Shown in pieces: positions 17,925 to 27,509 of a DNA stretch of 64,000 bases. The stretch's first letter is position 1. Each line of letters opens with the position of its first letter. The position numbers and the translations under genes are program-made. Under the pieces are notes generated by a model. It was given only the letters and a program-made list of their open reading frames with translations, was not told where the DNA came from and did not search any database. Origin of the DNA: Desulfamplus sp. (GTDB lineage Bacteria > Desulfobacterota > Desulfobacteria > Desulfobacterales > Desulfobacteraceae); assembly GCA_015232465.1 (NCBI GenBank), contig JADFZO010000002.1:20919-84918 (forward strand), written 5' to 3'.

Positions 17925-20816
17925 ATGGAAAAGAGAAAAACCATACTCATTGTTGATGATCAAGCCTCGATCATAAAATCTTTGAAGAGGCTTTTACTGA
18001 CAGAAGATTACGCTATTTTATCTGCCCCGAACGGACCTGCTGCACTTGAACTTATTGCCAATAGAGGCGAACAAGATGATATTTTTCTAATCATCTCTGA
18101 TCAAAGAATGCCAAATATGACTGGACTTGAATTTTTAGAGCATAGTGTGGAGCTTTTGCCAAATGCAATAAGATTTATACTATCAGGCTACTCTGATAAT
18201 GAGATTGCCCTAAATGGCATTAAAAAAGGCACTGTGCACAGATATTTAACAAAACCGTGGAGAAACGATGAGCTTCTTTTGATAATCCATCAGGCTTATG
18301 AGTCTCCTGAAAAGGTAAGGCGACTTGCTGATTCTATTGTAAATGCAGATGATGGTGTGGCAAGCTCGTCAGAGCCAAACATAATGGAAAAAGAGATAAA
18401 AGAGTTTGACCAGAGAGCCAAAGATAGAGCTTTAGGAAAAATGGCTCTTCATCACGGTTTTATAAATCAAGAGCAGTTAAATGAGGCAATGGCTACAATG
18501 CAGATTGATCGTCAATCTGGACGAAATGTATCTCTTGAAAATATACTGCTTGAAAAGGCTTTTATCTCGTCAGACAATATTGGTAAATTGGTTGCAGCTA
18601 CACGTAGAAGGGTTGGTAAATCTTTTGGCTCTATTGCTATAAAAGATTATGGAGTAGCTCCTAAAGAGATTGAACGCTGTTTGGCGATTCAGTCAAAAGA
18701 GTTTGCTGATACCTCAACCTGCCGTCTTCTTGGTGATATTCTTGTCTTTGAAAAGCTACTGACAGAGGATCAAAAAGACTCTATCTTAATTGATATGACA
18801 TACTCAGAGAGAGAGATTTTTACATCTTCTAATGAGAAAAATAGTCAAGAGGGGGCTTTAGATCAAAACCAGAGTAATGGAAATGGTGATACACCAACAA
18901 ATGAAACAGATAAAAAAATATTGTTAAACAAAAAAAAGAGAAAATTTTTCAAGCAGCGTGCCCTTGATAAGATAATTTGTAAATCTGCAATAGAGATGAA
19001 CCTTGCAACTGAGCCAGAGGTCTTAAAGGCTTTAGAGGAGCAGCTTCTCCACTTTATGAAGATGGGTGAAATAAAAGCAATAAGAGATGTTTTTATTGAC
19101 CACTCCATAAACCTACAAACAGAAGAAGATAGCACTAAAGATAGTTCAACTACTCAAGATGTTAAGGCAAATATTATCACACTTGGGGATAAAAACTGCT
19201 TTGAAGTAGCGATAAATAGTGATGAGACTGAAGCAACAATAAAGATAGTAGCAGAGCTACCAGAGGGTATGAATGTTGATAAGTTAAAAGATTTGCTTGC
19301 TACAAACAGCATAACATACGGCATTGCTGATGATGTTGCAATTGAGCTTTTTTTAAGAGGTTGGTCTTCAAAAAGTAAGACAAATCAAGAGGGTTTTACC
19401 ATTGCAAAGGGAAAAGCTGCAAAAGAGGGTAGAAATGCTGGGGTTAAATATTTTTTTGAAGATCACAATGCTGATTTTGGAAAAGAGCTTGAATCAGGCA
19501 AATTTGATTACAGAGATAGAGGGGAGATGAGCACTGTTGAGGAAGGGGCAATTTTAGCTGAAAAAATTCCGCCCATTCCAGCACTCAACGGCATTAGTAT
19601 TTATGGCTTAGAGATTGTAGCCCCCTTGCCTGTTGATATTAATCTTGATTGCGGCAAAGGGGCAACGTTGTTAGAAGATGGATTAAAGGTTATTGCCTCT
19701 GCTAATGGGCGACCAGATATATCTCTTGGCGGAAAAATAAGCGTGCTTCCAGAGATTGTGGTTAAGGGAGATGTTGACTTTAAGACTGGCAATATCAAAT
19801 TTAACGGAAATGTTACTGTTCATGGCAATATATTGGCAGGTTTTAGCGTAGTTGCCAACAATCTTACTGTAAGCGATATTGAGGAGGCTGAGGTAAATAT
19901 TGCAAACACGCTTATTGTTAAAAATAGTATCAATGACTCAACTGTCAAAACTGGCGGAAATATAGCTGCTCAAATTATTAAAAATAGCTCAATTACTGCA
20001 CGAGGCGATGTTGTTGTCCAAAAGGAGATTATTGATTCAACAATTATAACCAGCGGCAAGGTTATTGTTCCAAGAGGACGCATTATTGCAACTACGATTC
20101 ATGCAGCAAAAGGGGTTGAGGCTATGAATATTGGCAGTGAGGTTGCCTCTCCATGCCATATTTTTCCGGGTGCAGATGAACACTCACTTGATACTATAAA
20201 TCGGTTTAATGATAAAATTAATATTCAAAAAGAGGGTCTTGCAAAACTTGAAGAGTTAAAAGCTCAATGTGAAGAGCAAAATTGGACCCAATTAAATAAT
20301 CTATCTGAAGCATCAAAGGTTCAAGAGCAGCTTACTGACGAGCATCAAGAGATTTTAAATAAGTTGGGTGTATATCAAAAAAGGGGGGTAAAACGTGAAT
20401 TAGAGGAGGCTCTATCTGAGCTTGATAAAAAGATAGTAGAGGTTGAAAAGTCAATAAACACTCTATTTGATGAAAATGAGACCATGCAGAGCAAGATAAA
20501 GCAGATTGAAGTTAAGATTGAAGGGATCAAAAAAAATATTCAGATGCTATTAAACGATAAAAGCAAATTTGAAAAGTGGTATAAAGATCAAAAAGAGCAG
20601 GCTCGTAAAGAGGGGATAGGTGTAGCGGCACAAGGGACAATCTTTGCAAGAACAGTTGTTGCAACACAAGAGTCTTCAATCACCCTTAAAAACCACATTA
20701 AAAACTCAAAAGTGCATCAGGTTCTAAACAACGAAAAGCCAAATAATCCATTCTATGAAATGAGAATAGACCCCGTAGCATCAAAGTCAAAGCAGCCCCA
20801 TGTTTATAGAAATTAA
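17925..20816 (+). CDS. Receiver domain fused to FapA (DUF342) polymer-like domain, copy 1
   Basis: 963-residue cytoplasmic protein. The N-terminal receiver (residues about 5-125) has the acidic pair VDD, phospho-acceptor D59 in LIISDQRMPNMTG and the lysine in LTKPW, the RpfG-like class of receivers. A helical middle region (GKMALHHGFINQEQLNEAM) recalls GSPII_E-N-type modules. The C-terminal half has the FapA/DUF342 signatures FDYRDRGE, LNGISIYGLEI, ANGRPDI and GDVDFKTGNIKF with a beta-helix of repeats, followed by a coiled coil. The ATG at 17925 with AAGGAG is preferred over an upstream TTG. A nearly colinear paralogue follows 41 bases later. Confidence 0.87.
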   Translation: MEKRKTILIVDDQASIIKSLKRLLLTEDYAILSAPNGPAALELIANRGEQDDIFLIISDQRMPNMTGLEFLEHSVELLPNAIRFILSGYSDNEIALNGIKKGTVHRYLTKPWRNDELLLIIHQAYESPEKVRRLADSIVNADDGVASSSEPNIMEKEIKEFDQRAKDRALGKMALHHGFINQEQLNEAMATMQIDRQSGRNVSLENILLEKAFISSDNIGKLVAATRRRVGKSFGSIAIKDYGVAPKEIERCLAIQSKEFADTSTCRLLGDILVFEKLLTEDQKDSILIDMTYSEREIFTSSNEKNSQEGALDQNQSNGNGDTPTNETDKKILLNKKKRKFFKQRALDKIICKSAIEMNLATEPEVLKALEEQLLHFMKMGEIKAIRDVFIDHSINLQTEEDSTKDSSTTQDVKANIITLGDKNCFEVAINSDETEATIKIVAELPEGMNVDKLKDLLATNSITYGIADDVAIELFLRGWSSKSKTNQEGFTIAKGKAAKEGRNAGVKYFFEDHNADFGKELESGKFDYRDRGEMSTVEEGAILAEKIPPIPALNGISIYGLEIVAPLPVDINLDCGKGATLLEDGLKVIASANGRPDISLGGKISVLPEIVVKGDVDFKTGNIKFNGNVTVHGNILAGFSVVANNLTVSDIEEAEVNIANTLIVKNSINDSTVKTGGNIAAQIIKNSSITARGDVVVQKEIIDSTIITSGKVIVPRGRIIATTIHAAKGVEAMNIGSEVASPCHIFPGADEHSLDTINRFNDKINIQKEGLAKLEELKAQCEEQNWTQLNNLSEASKVQEQLTDEHQEILNKLGVYQKRGVKRELEEALSELDKKIVEVEKSINTLFDENETMQSKIKQIEVKIEGIKKNIQMLLNDKSKFEKWYKDQKEQARKEGIGVAAQGTIFARTVVATQESSITLKNHIKNSKVHQVLNNEKPNNPFYEMRIDPVASKSKQPHVYRN

Positions 20817-20857
20817 AAAAAATAAGATAAGATAAAAACTCAGATATAGGAGGCAAA

Positions 20858-23800
20858 ATGGCAGAGAGAAACACAATATTAATAGTTGATGATCAAGAGT
20901 CAATAATCAAATCTCTAAAGCGTCTTTTATTGCCAGAGCCTTACCAAATTCTATCTGCAACTGATGGGGAGTCTGCTTTAGAGTTTATAAAAGAGCACAA
21001 CAAAGATAACCAACAAGAGGGGTTAAGCAGCATATTTTTAATAATATCTGATCAAAGAATGCCAAATATGACAGGCACACAATTTTTAGAAAAAAGTGTT
21101 GAGCTTCTGCCTAATGCCATAAGATTTATCCTATCTGGTTACGCAGATAGAGAGGACATTATAACCTCTCTTAATCAAGGTATTGCCCACAGATATTTAA
21201 CTAAACCGTGGAATAATGACGAACTTTTGATAATGGTTCGTCAGGCTTATGAATCTCCAGAACGGTTAAAAGCGGTTGTAGAGTCATATAATCCAGCATC
21301 AAAGCTGCCTGAGATCAATATCATGGATAAAGAGATCAAAAAGTTTGATGAGCATCGCAAAGATATGTTTTTAGGAAAAGCTGCTGTGCATCATGGCTTT
21401 ATCAACCAAGAGCAGCTTGAGTCATCAATTACAGCTATGCAGAGTGAAAGACAGGCTGGCAGAAATGTCTCACTTGAAAATATTCTCTTTGAGAAGGGGT
21501 TCATCTCATCAGAGGATATGGGCAAAATTGTTGCTGCTACTAAAAGAAGAATGGGCAAAAACTTTGCAAAAGCTGCAATGAGAGATTTTGGAGTCTCCCT
21601 TGAAGATATTGAAAGATGCCTTGCTATCCAATCTCAAGAGTTTAAGGACACAACCACCTGCCGAGTTCTTGATGATATTCTTGTTGCTGAAAATATCATC
21701 ACAGAAGAGCAAAAAGAGTCAATTATAATTGATCAGATTTACTCAGAAAGAGAGCTTGTAAGCTCAAATAGCACTGTTGATTATCAGCCGATTAGCGATA
21801 ATGAGCAAGATGATAGCATATCTGACAATACAGACGATAATGTAGCCATAGCTCGCAGTTATGATTTAGAGTTGCCAGTTGATGTTAGGAGTCGGGCAAA
21901 AGATGATCTAATTTTAAAGAGACGAAAGAAAAAATTTTTCAGGCAACGTGCACTTGATAAAATCTTTTGCAAAGCTGCGATAAATAGAAATTTTGCAACT
22001 GAACCAGAAGTTTTAAAGGCTCTTGAGGTTCAGATGCTCCACTTTACAAAGACATTTGAGATAAAACAGATCAAAGATATTTTAACTGAACGCTCAATAA
22101 TTTCTCAAGAGCAAGCACAAACCATTGTTAATGCACTCTCTCAAACTCAACAAGAGCGAAATTTGCAAACTAAGCAGCAAGAAGAAGAGGCGGCGGCGGA
22201 GAAAAATAAAGAAAAAGATGAGGCAGCTACCTCAGAAAAAGAGAGCACTTCAAGTATAGAGCAGATTCACTCAAAATCAAGCGATGCCTTTGAGGTTACA
22301 ATATCTTCTGATCAGCTTGAGGCAAAGATAAGGCTTGTTGGCGATATGCCAGAGGATATGACAGCAATAAGACTTAAAGAGCTTGTTGCTTCAACATACC
22401 AAATAAGTTACGGTTTTGCTGATGACACAGCAATTGAGCTTTTTTTAAAGCAGGCTCCAACAAAAAAGGAGAGCTTTGTAATTGCAAAGGGAAAACCATT
22501 AAAATTGGGTCGCAACGCACTTATAAAATACTTTTTTGAAGATCAAAACAAAATTTTTGGAAAAGAGCTTGCTTCAGGAAAGTTTGATTACAGAGATAGA
22601 GGCGAGACTCCGAATGTGATGCAAGGTGCACTGCTTGCTGAAAAAATTCCAATAATACCATCATTTAATGGCATTACTGTTCGTGGTACTGAGATCATAG
22701 CCCCTATTCCAACTGATGCAAATCTTGATTGCGGGCAAGGGGTCGGGCTATCAAAAGATGGATTAAGGGCTATTGCCATTGTAAACGGGCGACCTGATTT
22801 AGCTGTAAACGGCAAGATAAGCATTCTTCCTGAAAAGGTGATAAAGGGGAATGTTGATTTCAGGACTGGCAACATCAAATTTAGCGGAGATATTGTTATT
22901 ACTGGAACAATACTTTCCGGCTTTAGCGTAACTGGGGCAAATCTTACTGTAAACGATATTGAGGAGGCTGAGGTAAATATAACCAACTCGGTCTCTGTTA
23001 AAAATAACATCAACGCATCAACAGTCAAAACAGGTCTGCTGCTAACAGCTCAAACAATCAGCAGAAGCACCATAATTGCTCAAGGAGATGTTGTGGTTCA
23101 AAAAGAGATAATTGATTCAACCATCATCACAAGTGGAATGGTTATAGTCCCAAGGGGTAGAATTATTGCAAGCACCATTCATGCAGCAAAGGGTATTGAG
23201 GCTATGAACATTGGCAGCGAGGTTTCAACCCCTTGCCAACTATTCCCAGTCTCTGATGAACATGCCAATAGCGTTATAAAATCATTGTTGGACAATATTG
23301 CGAAACATGAGGATCATCTAAGCAAACTTGAGGCTGTTGAAAAGCAGTATGATAACCAGAGTGTTCATCAGTTAAATGAGCTATCTGAACTATCAAGGCT
23401 TCAGGAGAGGCTTATTGTGGAGAGACAAAAGATAATTAATGATAAACAGGGGGTCTCAAGCGAGATTGTAAAAAAACAGATGGACGAATTTTTAGCTGAA
23501 CTTGATAAAAGGGCTTTAAAGATGGACCAGACTATTAACAAGCTCTTTGATGAAAATGATGTGTTGGTTACAAAAAATAGTGAAGTTAAGGTAAAGATCA
23601 AGTCAGTTAAATCAGAGCGACTCAACCTTGTGAATGAAAAAAATAGGTTTGAAAAGTGGTACGCAGAGCAAAAAGCAGATATCTCTGAAGAGCCTGGAGT
23701 CTCTGCTCAGAGCACTATTTTTGCTGGAACACAGATTACTGGTAGCAAATGCTCTATAAGGGTTAAAAATCATATTAAAAACTCAAAGATTCAGCAGGTT

Positions 23801-23893
23801 ATAAACACTAAAGACCCAAATAATCCATTCCATGAGATGGCTATTTTACCATTAACCTCAAGAGGCAAGCAGCCTCATGTTTTTAGAAAATAG
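20858..23893 (+). CDS. Receiver domain fused to FapA (DUF342) polymer-like domain, copy 2
   Basis: 1011-residue tandem paralogue of the preceding gene. Same order: receiver with D65 in LIISDQRMPNMTG, helical module (AAVHHGFINQEQLESS), variable linker, FapA domain (FDYRDRGE, FNGITVRGTEI, GNVDFRTGNIKF, RGRIIASTIHAAKG) and a C-terminal coiled coil. The linker differs most and holds a Glu/Lys/Ala-rich low-complexity patch (about residues 435-465). GGAGG precedes the ATG. DUF342 proteins are polymer-forming in appearance and FapA is linked to flagellar assembly in Vibrio; the function of receiver-linked versions is not established. Confidence 0.87.
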   Translation: MAERNTILIVDDQESIIKSLKRLLLPEPYQILSATDGESALEFIKEHNKDNQQEGLSSIFLIISDQRMPNMTGTQFLEKSVELLPNAIRFILSGYADREDIITSLNQGIAHRYLTKPWNNDELLIMVRQAYESPERLKAVVESYNPASKLPEINIMDKEIKKFDEHRKDMFLGKAAVHHGFINQEQLESSITAMQSERQAGRNVSLENILFEKGFISSEDMGKIVAATKRRMGKNFAKAAMRDFGVSLEDIERCLAIQSQEFKDTTTCRVLDDILVAENIITEEQKESIIIDQIYSERELVSSNSTVDYQPISDNEQDDSISDNTDDNVAIARSYDLELPVDVRSRAKDDLILKRRKKKFFRQRALDKIFCKAAINRNFATEPEVLKALEVQMLHFTKTFEIKQIKDILTERSIISQEQAQTIVNALSQTQQERNLQTKQQEEEAAAEKNKEKDEAATSEKESTSSIEQIHSKSSDAFEVTISSDQLEAKIRLVGDMPEDMTAIRLKELVASTYQISYGFADDTAIELFLKQAPTKKESFVIAKGKPLKLGRNALIKYFFEDQNKIFGKELASGKFDYRDRGETPNVMQGALLAEKIPIIPSFNGITVRGTEIIAPIPTDANLDCGQGVGLSKDGLRAIAIVNGRPDLAVNGKISILPEKVIKGNVDFRTGNIKFSGDIVITGTILSGFSVTGANLTVNDIEEAEVNITNSVSVKNNINASTVKTGLLLTAQTISRSTIIAQGDVVVQKEIIDSTIITSGMVIVPRGRIIASTIHAAKGIEAMNIGSEVSTPCQLFPVSDEHANSVIKSLLDNIAKHEDHLSKLEAVEKQYDNQSVHQLNELSELSRLQERLIVERQKIINDKQGVSSEIVKKQMDEFLAELDKRALKMDQTINKLFDENDVLVTKNSEVKVKIKSVKSERLNLVNEKNRFEKWYAEQKADISEEPGVSAQSTIFAGTQITGSKCSIRVKNHIKNSKIQQVINTKDPNNPFHEMAILPLTSRGKQPHVFRK

Positions 23894-23946
23894 TCTCAAT
23901 TATCAAAATAATACAATAAAATATAAAAATGGGGGAGCTTTATATA

Positions 23947-25416
23947 ATGGAGGAGAATAAGAGGATTTTAGTTGTTGATGATGATGAGGGGATACGAGGC
24001 ACATATCAATCTATATTTACGCCAGAGCAAGAGTCTGACATTCTGCAAACTGGGGCATATCTATTTGATATTAATCTGAGTCGTGAGCAAAAGAGGCAAA
24101 AACAGAAACGTAGAAAAACAATTGATTACCAGCTATCTATGGCTGAGAATGGAAATCAAGGTATTGAGCTTGTAAAGTTATCCCTAAATGAGAACAGCCC
24201 CTATGCAGTAGCCTTTATTGATATGAAGATGCCGGGTATTAATGGTGCTGAGACCTCAAAGTTGATATGGGAGATTGATCCAAAGATTAGAATTGTAATT
24301 GTTACAGCTTATAGCGAATATACACCTGATGATATAATTGCCATTGCTGGAAGAGATGATATTTTCTATTTAAGAAAACCATTTAACCATGAGGAGATTT
24401 TACAATTTGCCCGTGCTTTGACCAATGAGTGGAATTTAGAGCAAAAACAAGATGTGCTTAAAATTGAGCTTAAAGCTGCAAATCAGGCATTGGAGGATAT
24501 GAATAAAAATCTTAAAGCACAGGTTGAAAAGCAGGCTGCTTTGATTGTCCAAACAGACAAGATGGCATCTGTTGGGCTTCTTGCTGCTGGAGTTGCACAT
24601 GAGATCAACAACCCATTATCTTTTATAAACTCTAATTTATCAGCGTTAAAAAGATATATGCAAAAGATTGATTCTCTTCATAAAAAGTATAGCGATGTAG
24701 AGCTTTTTTTGCGTTACTCAGGTCTTGAAAATGCCCCTTTACTTTTAGAGGAGTTAGAAAATTTTAAAAACGATAACAAAATAGAGCTTATAATGGCTGA
24801 TATTAACGATCTTACTGATGAGTCCCTTGATGGTATAGAGCGTATTAAAACCATTGTCAGCGATCTTAAAACATTCTCAAGAATTGATGAGACTGAGTAT
24901 AATCTTCTTGATATAAACAAAGCGATTGATACAACAATAAATATTTTATGGAATGAGCTTAAATATAAAACAGCAATAGTGAAAAATTACGGACGCATTC
25001 CAGAGATCAGATGTTTTCCACAAAAGATAAGCCAAGTCTTTATGAATCTTTTGCTTAATGCTGCTCAATCAATAAAGGAGCAAGGAGAGATAAGAATCTC
25101 TACACAGCTAACCACAAAACATGCTCCACAACAGTTAAATGTCAACAAAACAGAGGCAGTAGAGACAAATGGGCATCAGGTAGAGCAAAAGAGCTATATT
25201 GAGATAAAGATGAGCGATACAGGGTGCGGTATCCCAAAAGATAACCTAAAACGTCTATTTGACCCCTTTTTTACAACAAAACCAGTTGGTCAAGGAACTG
25301 GTCTTGGACTTAGCATAACTTACGAGATTATAAAATCGCACAAAGGGACAATTGAAATATCAAGCGAGGTTGGAGTTGGCACTGAGGTTACTGTGATGCT
25401 CCCTGTTGGGTTATAA
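23947..25416 (+). CDS. Receiver-histidine kinase hybrid, soluble
   Basis: 489 residues from the ATG at 23947 (GGGGAG about nine bases upstream). The receiver has VVDDDEG at the start but an extra charged insert of about 35 residues before the phospho-acceptor D92 (AFIDMKMPG). After a coiled coil come HisKA (H218 in GVAHEINNPLSF) and HATPase boxes (MNLLLNAAQSI, MSDTGCGIP, GTGLGLSITYE). No membrane segment is seen. It lies 53 bases after receiver-FapA copy 2 and 25 bases before another kinase, so the four genes probably form one signalling operon. Confidence 0.9.
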   Translation: MEENKRILVVDDDEGIRGTYQSIFTPEQESDILQTGAYLFDINLSREQKRQKQKRRKTIDYQLSMAENGNQGIELVKLSLNENSPYAVAFIDMKMPGINGAETSKLIWEIDPKIRIVIVTAYSEYTPDDIIAIAGRDDIFYLRKPFNHEEILQFARALTNEWNLEQKQDVLKIELKAANQALEDMNKNLKAQVEKQAALIVQTDKMASVGLLAAGVAHEINNPLSFINSNLSALKRYMQKIDSLHKKYSDVELFLRYSGLENAPLLLEELENFKNDNKIELIMADINDLTDESLDGIERIKTIVSDLKTFSRIDETEYNLLDINKAIDTTINILWNELKYKTAIVKNYGRIPEIRCFPQKISQVFMNLLLNAAQSIKEQGEIRISTQLTTKHAPQQLNVNKTEAVETNGHQVEQKSYIEIKMSDTGCGIPKDNLKRLFDPFFTTKPVGQGTGLGLSITYEIIKSHKGTIEISSEVGVGTEVTVMLPVGL

Positions 25417-25441
25417 ACTATTTAAATAGAAGGTGGTGGTA

Positions 25442-26605
25442 ATGTTAAAAAAAGAGAGTAGATCAAAAAGCCTCAAAGATAAACGGTTGATGAATCTAAA
25501 GGGGTCAAGGTTTAAAAATATTGGGGCAAAAAAATTTAGAAATCTTGAAAAAAGAGGGATAAATCTCTCAAAATGCAGACTTAGTAAAGAGCAAATGCAA
25601 ATAAAGATGGTAGATTATAACTCCATAGAGCTTGAACACCTGATAAGTCAGCTTGAGCAGTTAATAAAAGATCGAAAAAGGGAGAATGAGTATATACGAA
25701 ATGAGCTTCTAAATAAGGCGGTAGATGCTGGACGTGCACAGTTATCAGCAATGATATTACACAACATTGGCAATGCTATCACGCCTGTTGCTGTCTATAC
25801 TGAACAACTTAAACTTAGAAACCCAGAGCTGATACACTGCTATCTTTCAAAGTGTTACGAAGATTTGATGGAGCACAAAGAGCATTTGACTGAATATATC
25901 TCAATAAATCCGCGAGGTGTTGAGATTATAAATTATATGGGAAGTCTGATTGATAACATTGGGGCAGAGAATAGTAAACTTGCTGATACAATAGATAAAA
26001 TCACAACGGGCATTGATTATGTGGCACAAATTTTAACGCTACATCGAACCTATGCACCGGGAAGGGCAGAGATGAGAGAGAAGATAAATATCAATAACCT
26101 TATTTATGATGCCCTTAAAATGCAGGAGGTCTCAATATCTAAGCGTAAAATCAGCGTTGAGCACAATCTTTGCCCTACAATTGAACATATTTTAATAGAA
26201 AAAAATAAGCTGATGCAGGTTATCGTCAATTTAATAAAAAATAGTTGCGATGCAATTGATGAAAATAGGGAGCGAGGGGATCACAAACTTGAGATAACAA
26301 CCTATGAGACAGAAAGACCTCTATTTGTAATGTCTCGTGAAAAGATAAAAAATCGTATTGAAATATCAACACACTCTACTCAAAAATTTATTGGTCTAAA
26401 AATTCAAGATACAGGCATTGGAGTTGAAAGAGAGAGACAAAGAGAGATTTTTGATTTTGGGACATCAAGCAAAGGCTCGTCAGGATTTGGACTCTACTAC
26501 TGCAAAAGTTTTGTTGATGCAAATAAAGGGATTTTAATACTTGAAAGCGATGGTAGAGGATGCGGCTCTACTGTATTAATCGAGCTTCCATGCTCGCCTA
26601 CATGA
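25442..26605 (+). CDS. Histidine kinase with LHNIGN-type H-box
   Basis: 387 residues from the ATG at 25442, preceded by AAGG. The basic N-terminal 60 residues have no recognisable sensor. The H-box is SAMILHNIGNAITPV (H107), a variant of the usual HE-x-N-P box. HATPase motifs are VIVNLIKNSCDAID, IQDTGIGV and GSSGFGLYYCKSFV. It ends with TGA; reading past it meets TAA after three codons with no SECIS-like hairpin, so TGA is a normal stop. It probably shares a pathway with the adjacent hybrid kinase and receiver-FapA proteins. Confidence 0.86.
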   Translation: MLKKESRSKSLKDKRLMNLKGSRFKNIGAKKFRNLEKRGINLSKCRLSKEQMQIKMVDYNSIELEHLISQLEQLIKDRKRENEYIRNELLNKAVDAGRAQLSAMILHNIGNAITPVAVYTEQLKLRNPELIHCYLSKCYEDLMEHKEHLTEYISINPRGVEIINYMGSLIDNIGAENSKLADTIDKITTGIDYVAQILTLHRTYAPGRAEMREKININNLIYDALKMQEVSISKRKISVEHNLCPTIEHILIEKNKLMQVIVNLIKNSCDAIDENRERGDHKLEITTYETERPLFVMSREKIKNRIEISTHSTQKFIGLKIQDTGIGVERERQREIFDFGTSSKGSSGFGLYYCKSFVDANKGILILESDGRGCGSTVLIELPCSPT

Positions 26606-26647
26606 TATTTTAAGTAATGCCGCCTTTATTGTGGGTTTTACCTTAAA

Positions 26648-27280
26648 CTACTTTACCTTAAAGCCATTTACCATTATCTCAAAGGCTATATCAAGGGTCT
26701 GTTTTACAAAATCCTTCTCATTGTTTAAAAGCCTTTTACTATCAACCCAAAGCACAACTCCAGAGTAGGTTGCCCAGATTATATCAGCAAGAGCAACAGG
26801 GTGCTTTGCCACAAAAATCCCTTGACTTATACCCTCATTAGCAACTGAAGTTATTGCAGATAGAGCTTCAGATGATGTCTGTTTTAACTCATCAAGTACC
26901 TCATCAGATAGATTTTGCAGAGTTTCGCCAGATTGCAGATGAAATAGATTTATAAGAACCATCGGGTCATACTCATAAACATTCATAAAGGTATCTTTTA
27001 ATAGGTGCATCTTAGCCTCTGCATCAATGTCATCTCGATTGATAAATTTTTTCATCTGTGCAGTTATATACTCAAGAATATTAATTGATAAAGATGTGTG
27101 AAGCTCCTCTTTGTTCTTAAAATAGAGGTATATGGTGCCAGGGCTTAACTCTGCCTGACCAGCTATCTCTTCCATTGTGGCTCTGCTGAACCCTTTGGCT
27201 GAAAAGACTTTTCTGGCAGCTTCCATAATCTGCTTGCGTCTCTGCTCCTTTTCTCGCTGTTTTCTTTCGTGTATCCCCAT
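26648..27280 (-). CDS. TetR family transcriptional regulator
   Basis: 210 residues. N-terminal helix-turn-helix: RRKQIMEAARKVFSAKGF, ATMEEIAGQAELSPGTIYLYF, the typical TetR signature (residues about 15-60). The C-terminal ligand-binding half is all helical and unassigned. GAGG precedes the ATG. It is leftward and separated from the upstream magnetosome operon by a strong terminator, so it is probably its own unit. What it controls is unknown; a nearby transporter or its own promoter would be usual. Confidence 0.92.
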   Translation of the reverse strand: MGIHERKQREKEQRRKQIMEAARKVFSAKGFSRATMEEIAGQAELSPGTIYLYFKNKEELHTSLSINILEYITAQMKKFINRDDIDAEAKMHLLKDTFMNVYEYDPMVLINLFHLQSGETLQNLSDEVLDELKQTSSEALSAITSVANEGISQGIFVAKHPVALADIIWATYSGVVLWVDSKRLLNNEKDFVKQTLDIAFEIMVNGFKVK

Positions 27281-27417
27281 TTTTTTACCTCATAATCATA
27301 TTTTGAACATAATTTAGTATCTGATAAATTGTTCATAAAATATATCTATTTAAATAAAATCTCAAGCAAAAACGCTAAGGAATTGAAAAGTGGCTCATTG
27401 ACACCGTGTAAAGTATA

Positions 27418-27458
27418 TAAAAAAACTGTAGGGGTGTTAGCCACTCTAACACCCCTAC
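27418..27458 (-). terminator. Intrinsic terminator of the leftward mad-type operon
   Basis: A perfect 13-bp inverted repeat (27428-27440 with 27446-27458, loop of 5) followed on the minus strand by a T-run at 27419-27425. It lies 51 bases past the stop of the actin-like gene at 27510, marking the end of the long leftward operon that begins near 40.0 kb. Confidence 0.88.
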
Positions 27459-27509
27459 TTATCTTTTATCTCAACTTTTTATCTTTCACTCATGCCCCTT
27501 AAAACTTAT

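Noticed and set aside
26603-26620. Readthrough of TGA at the end of the LHNIGN-type kinase
   Set aside because: Only three more codons before TAA, no redox motif and no suitable hairpin.
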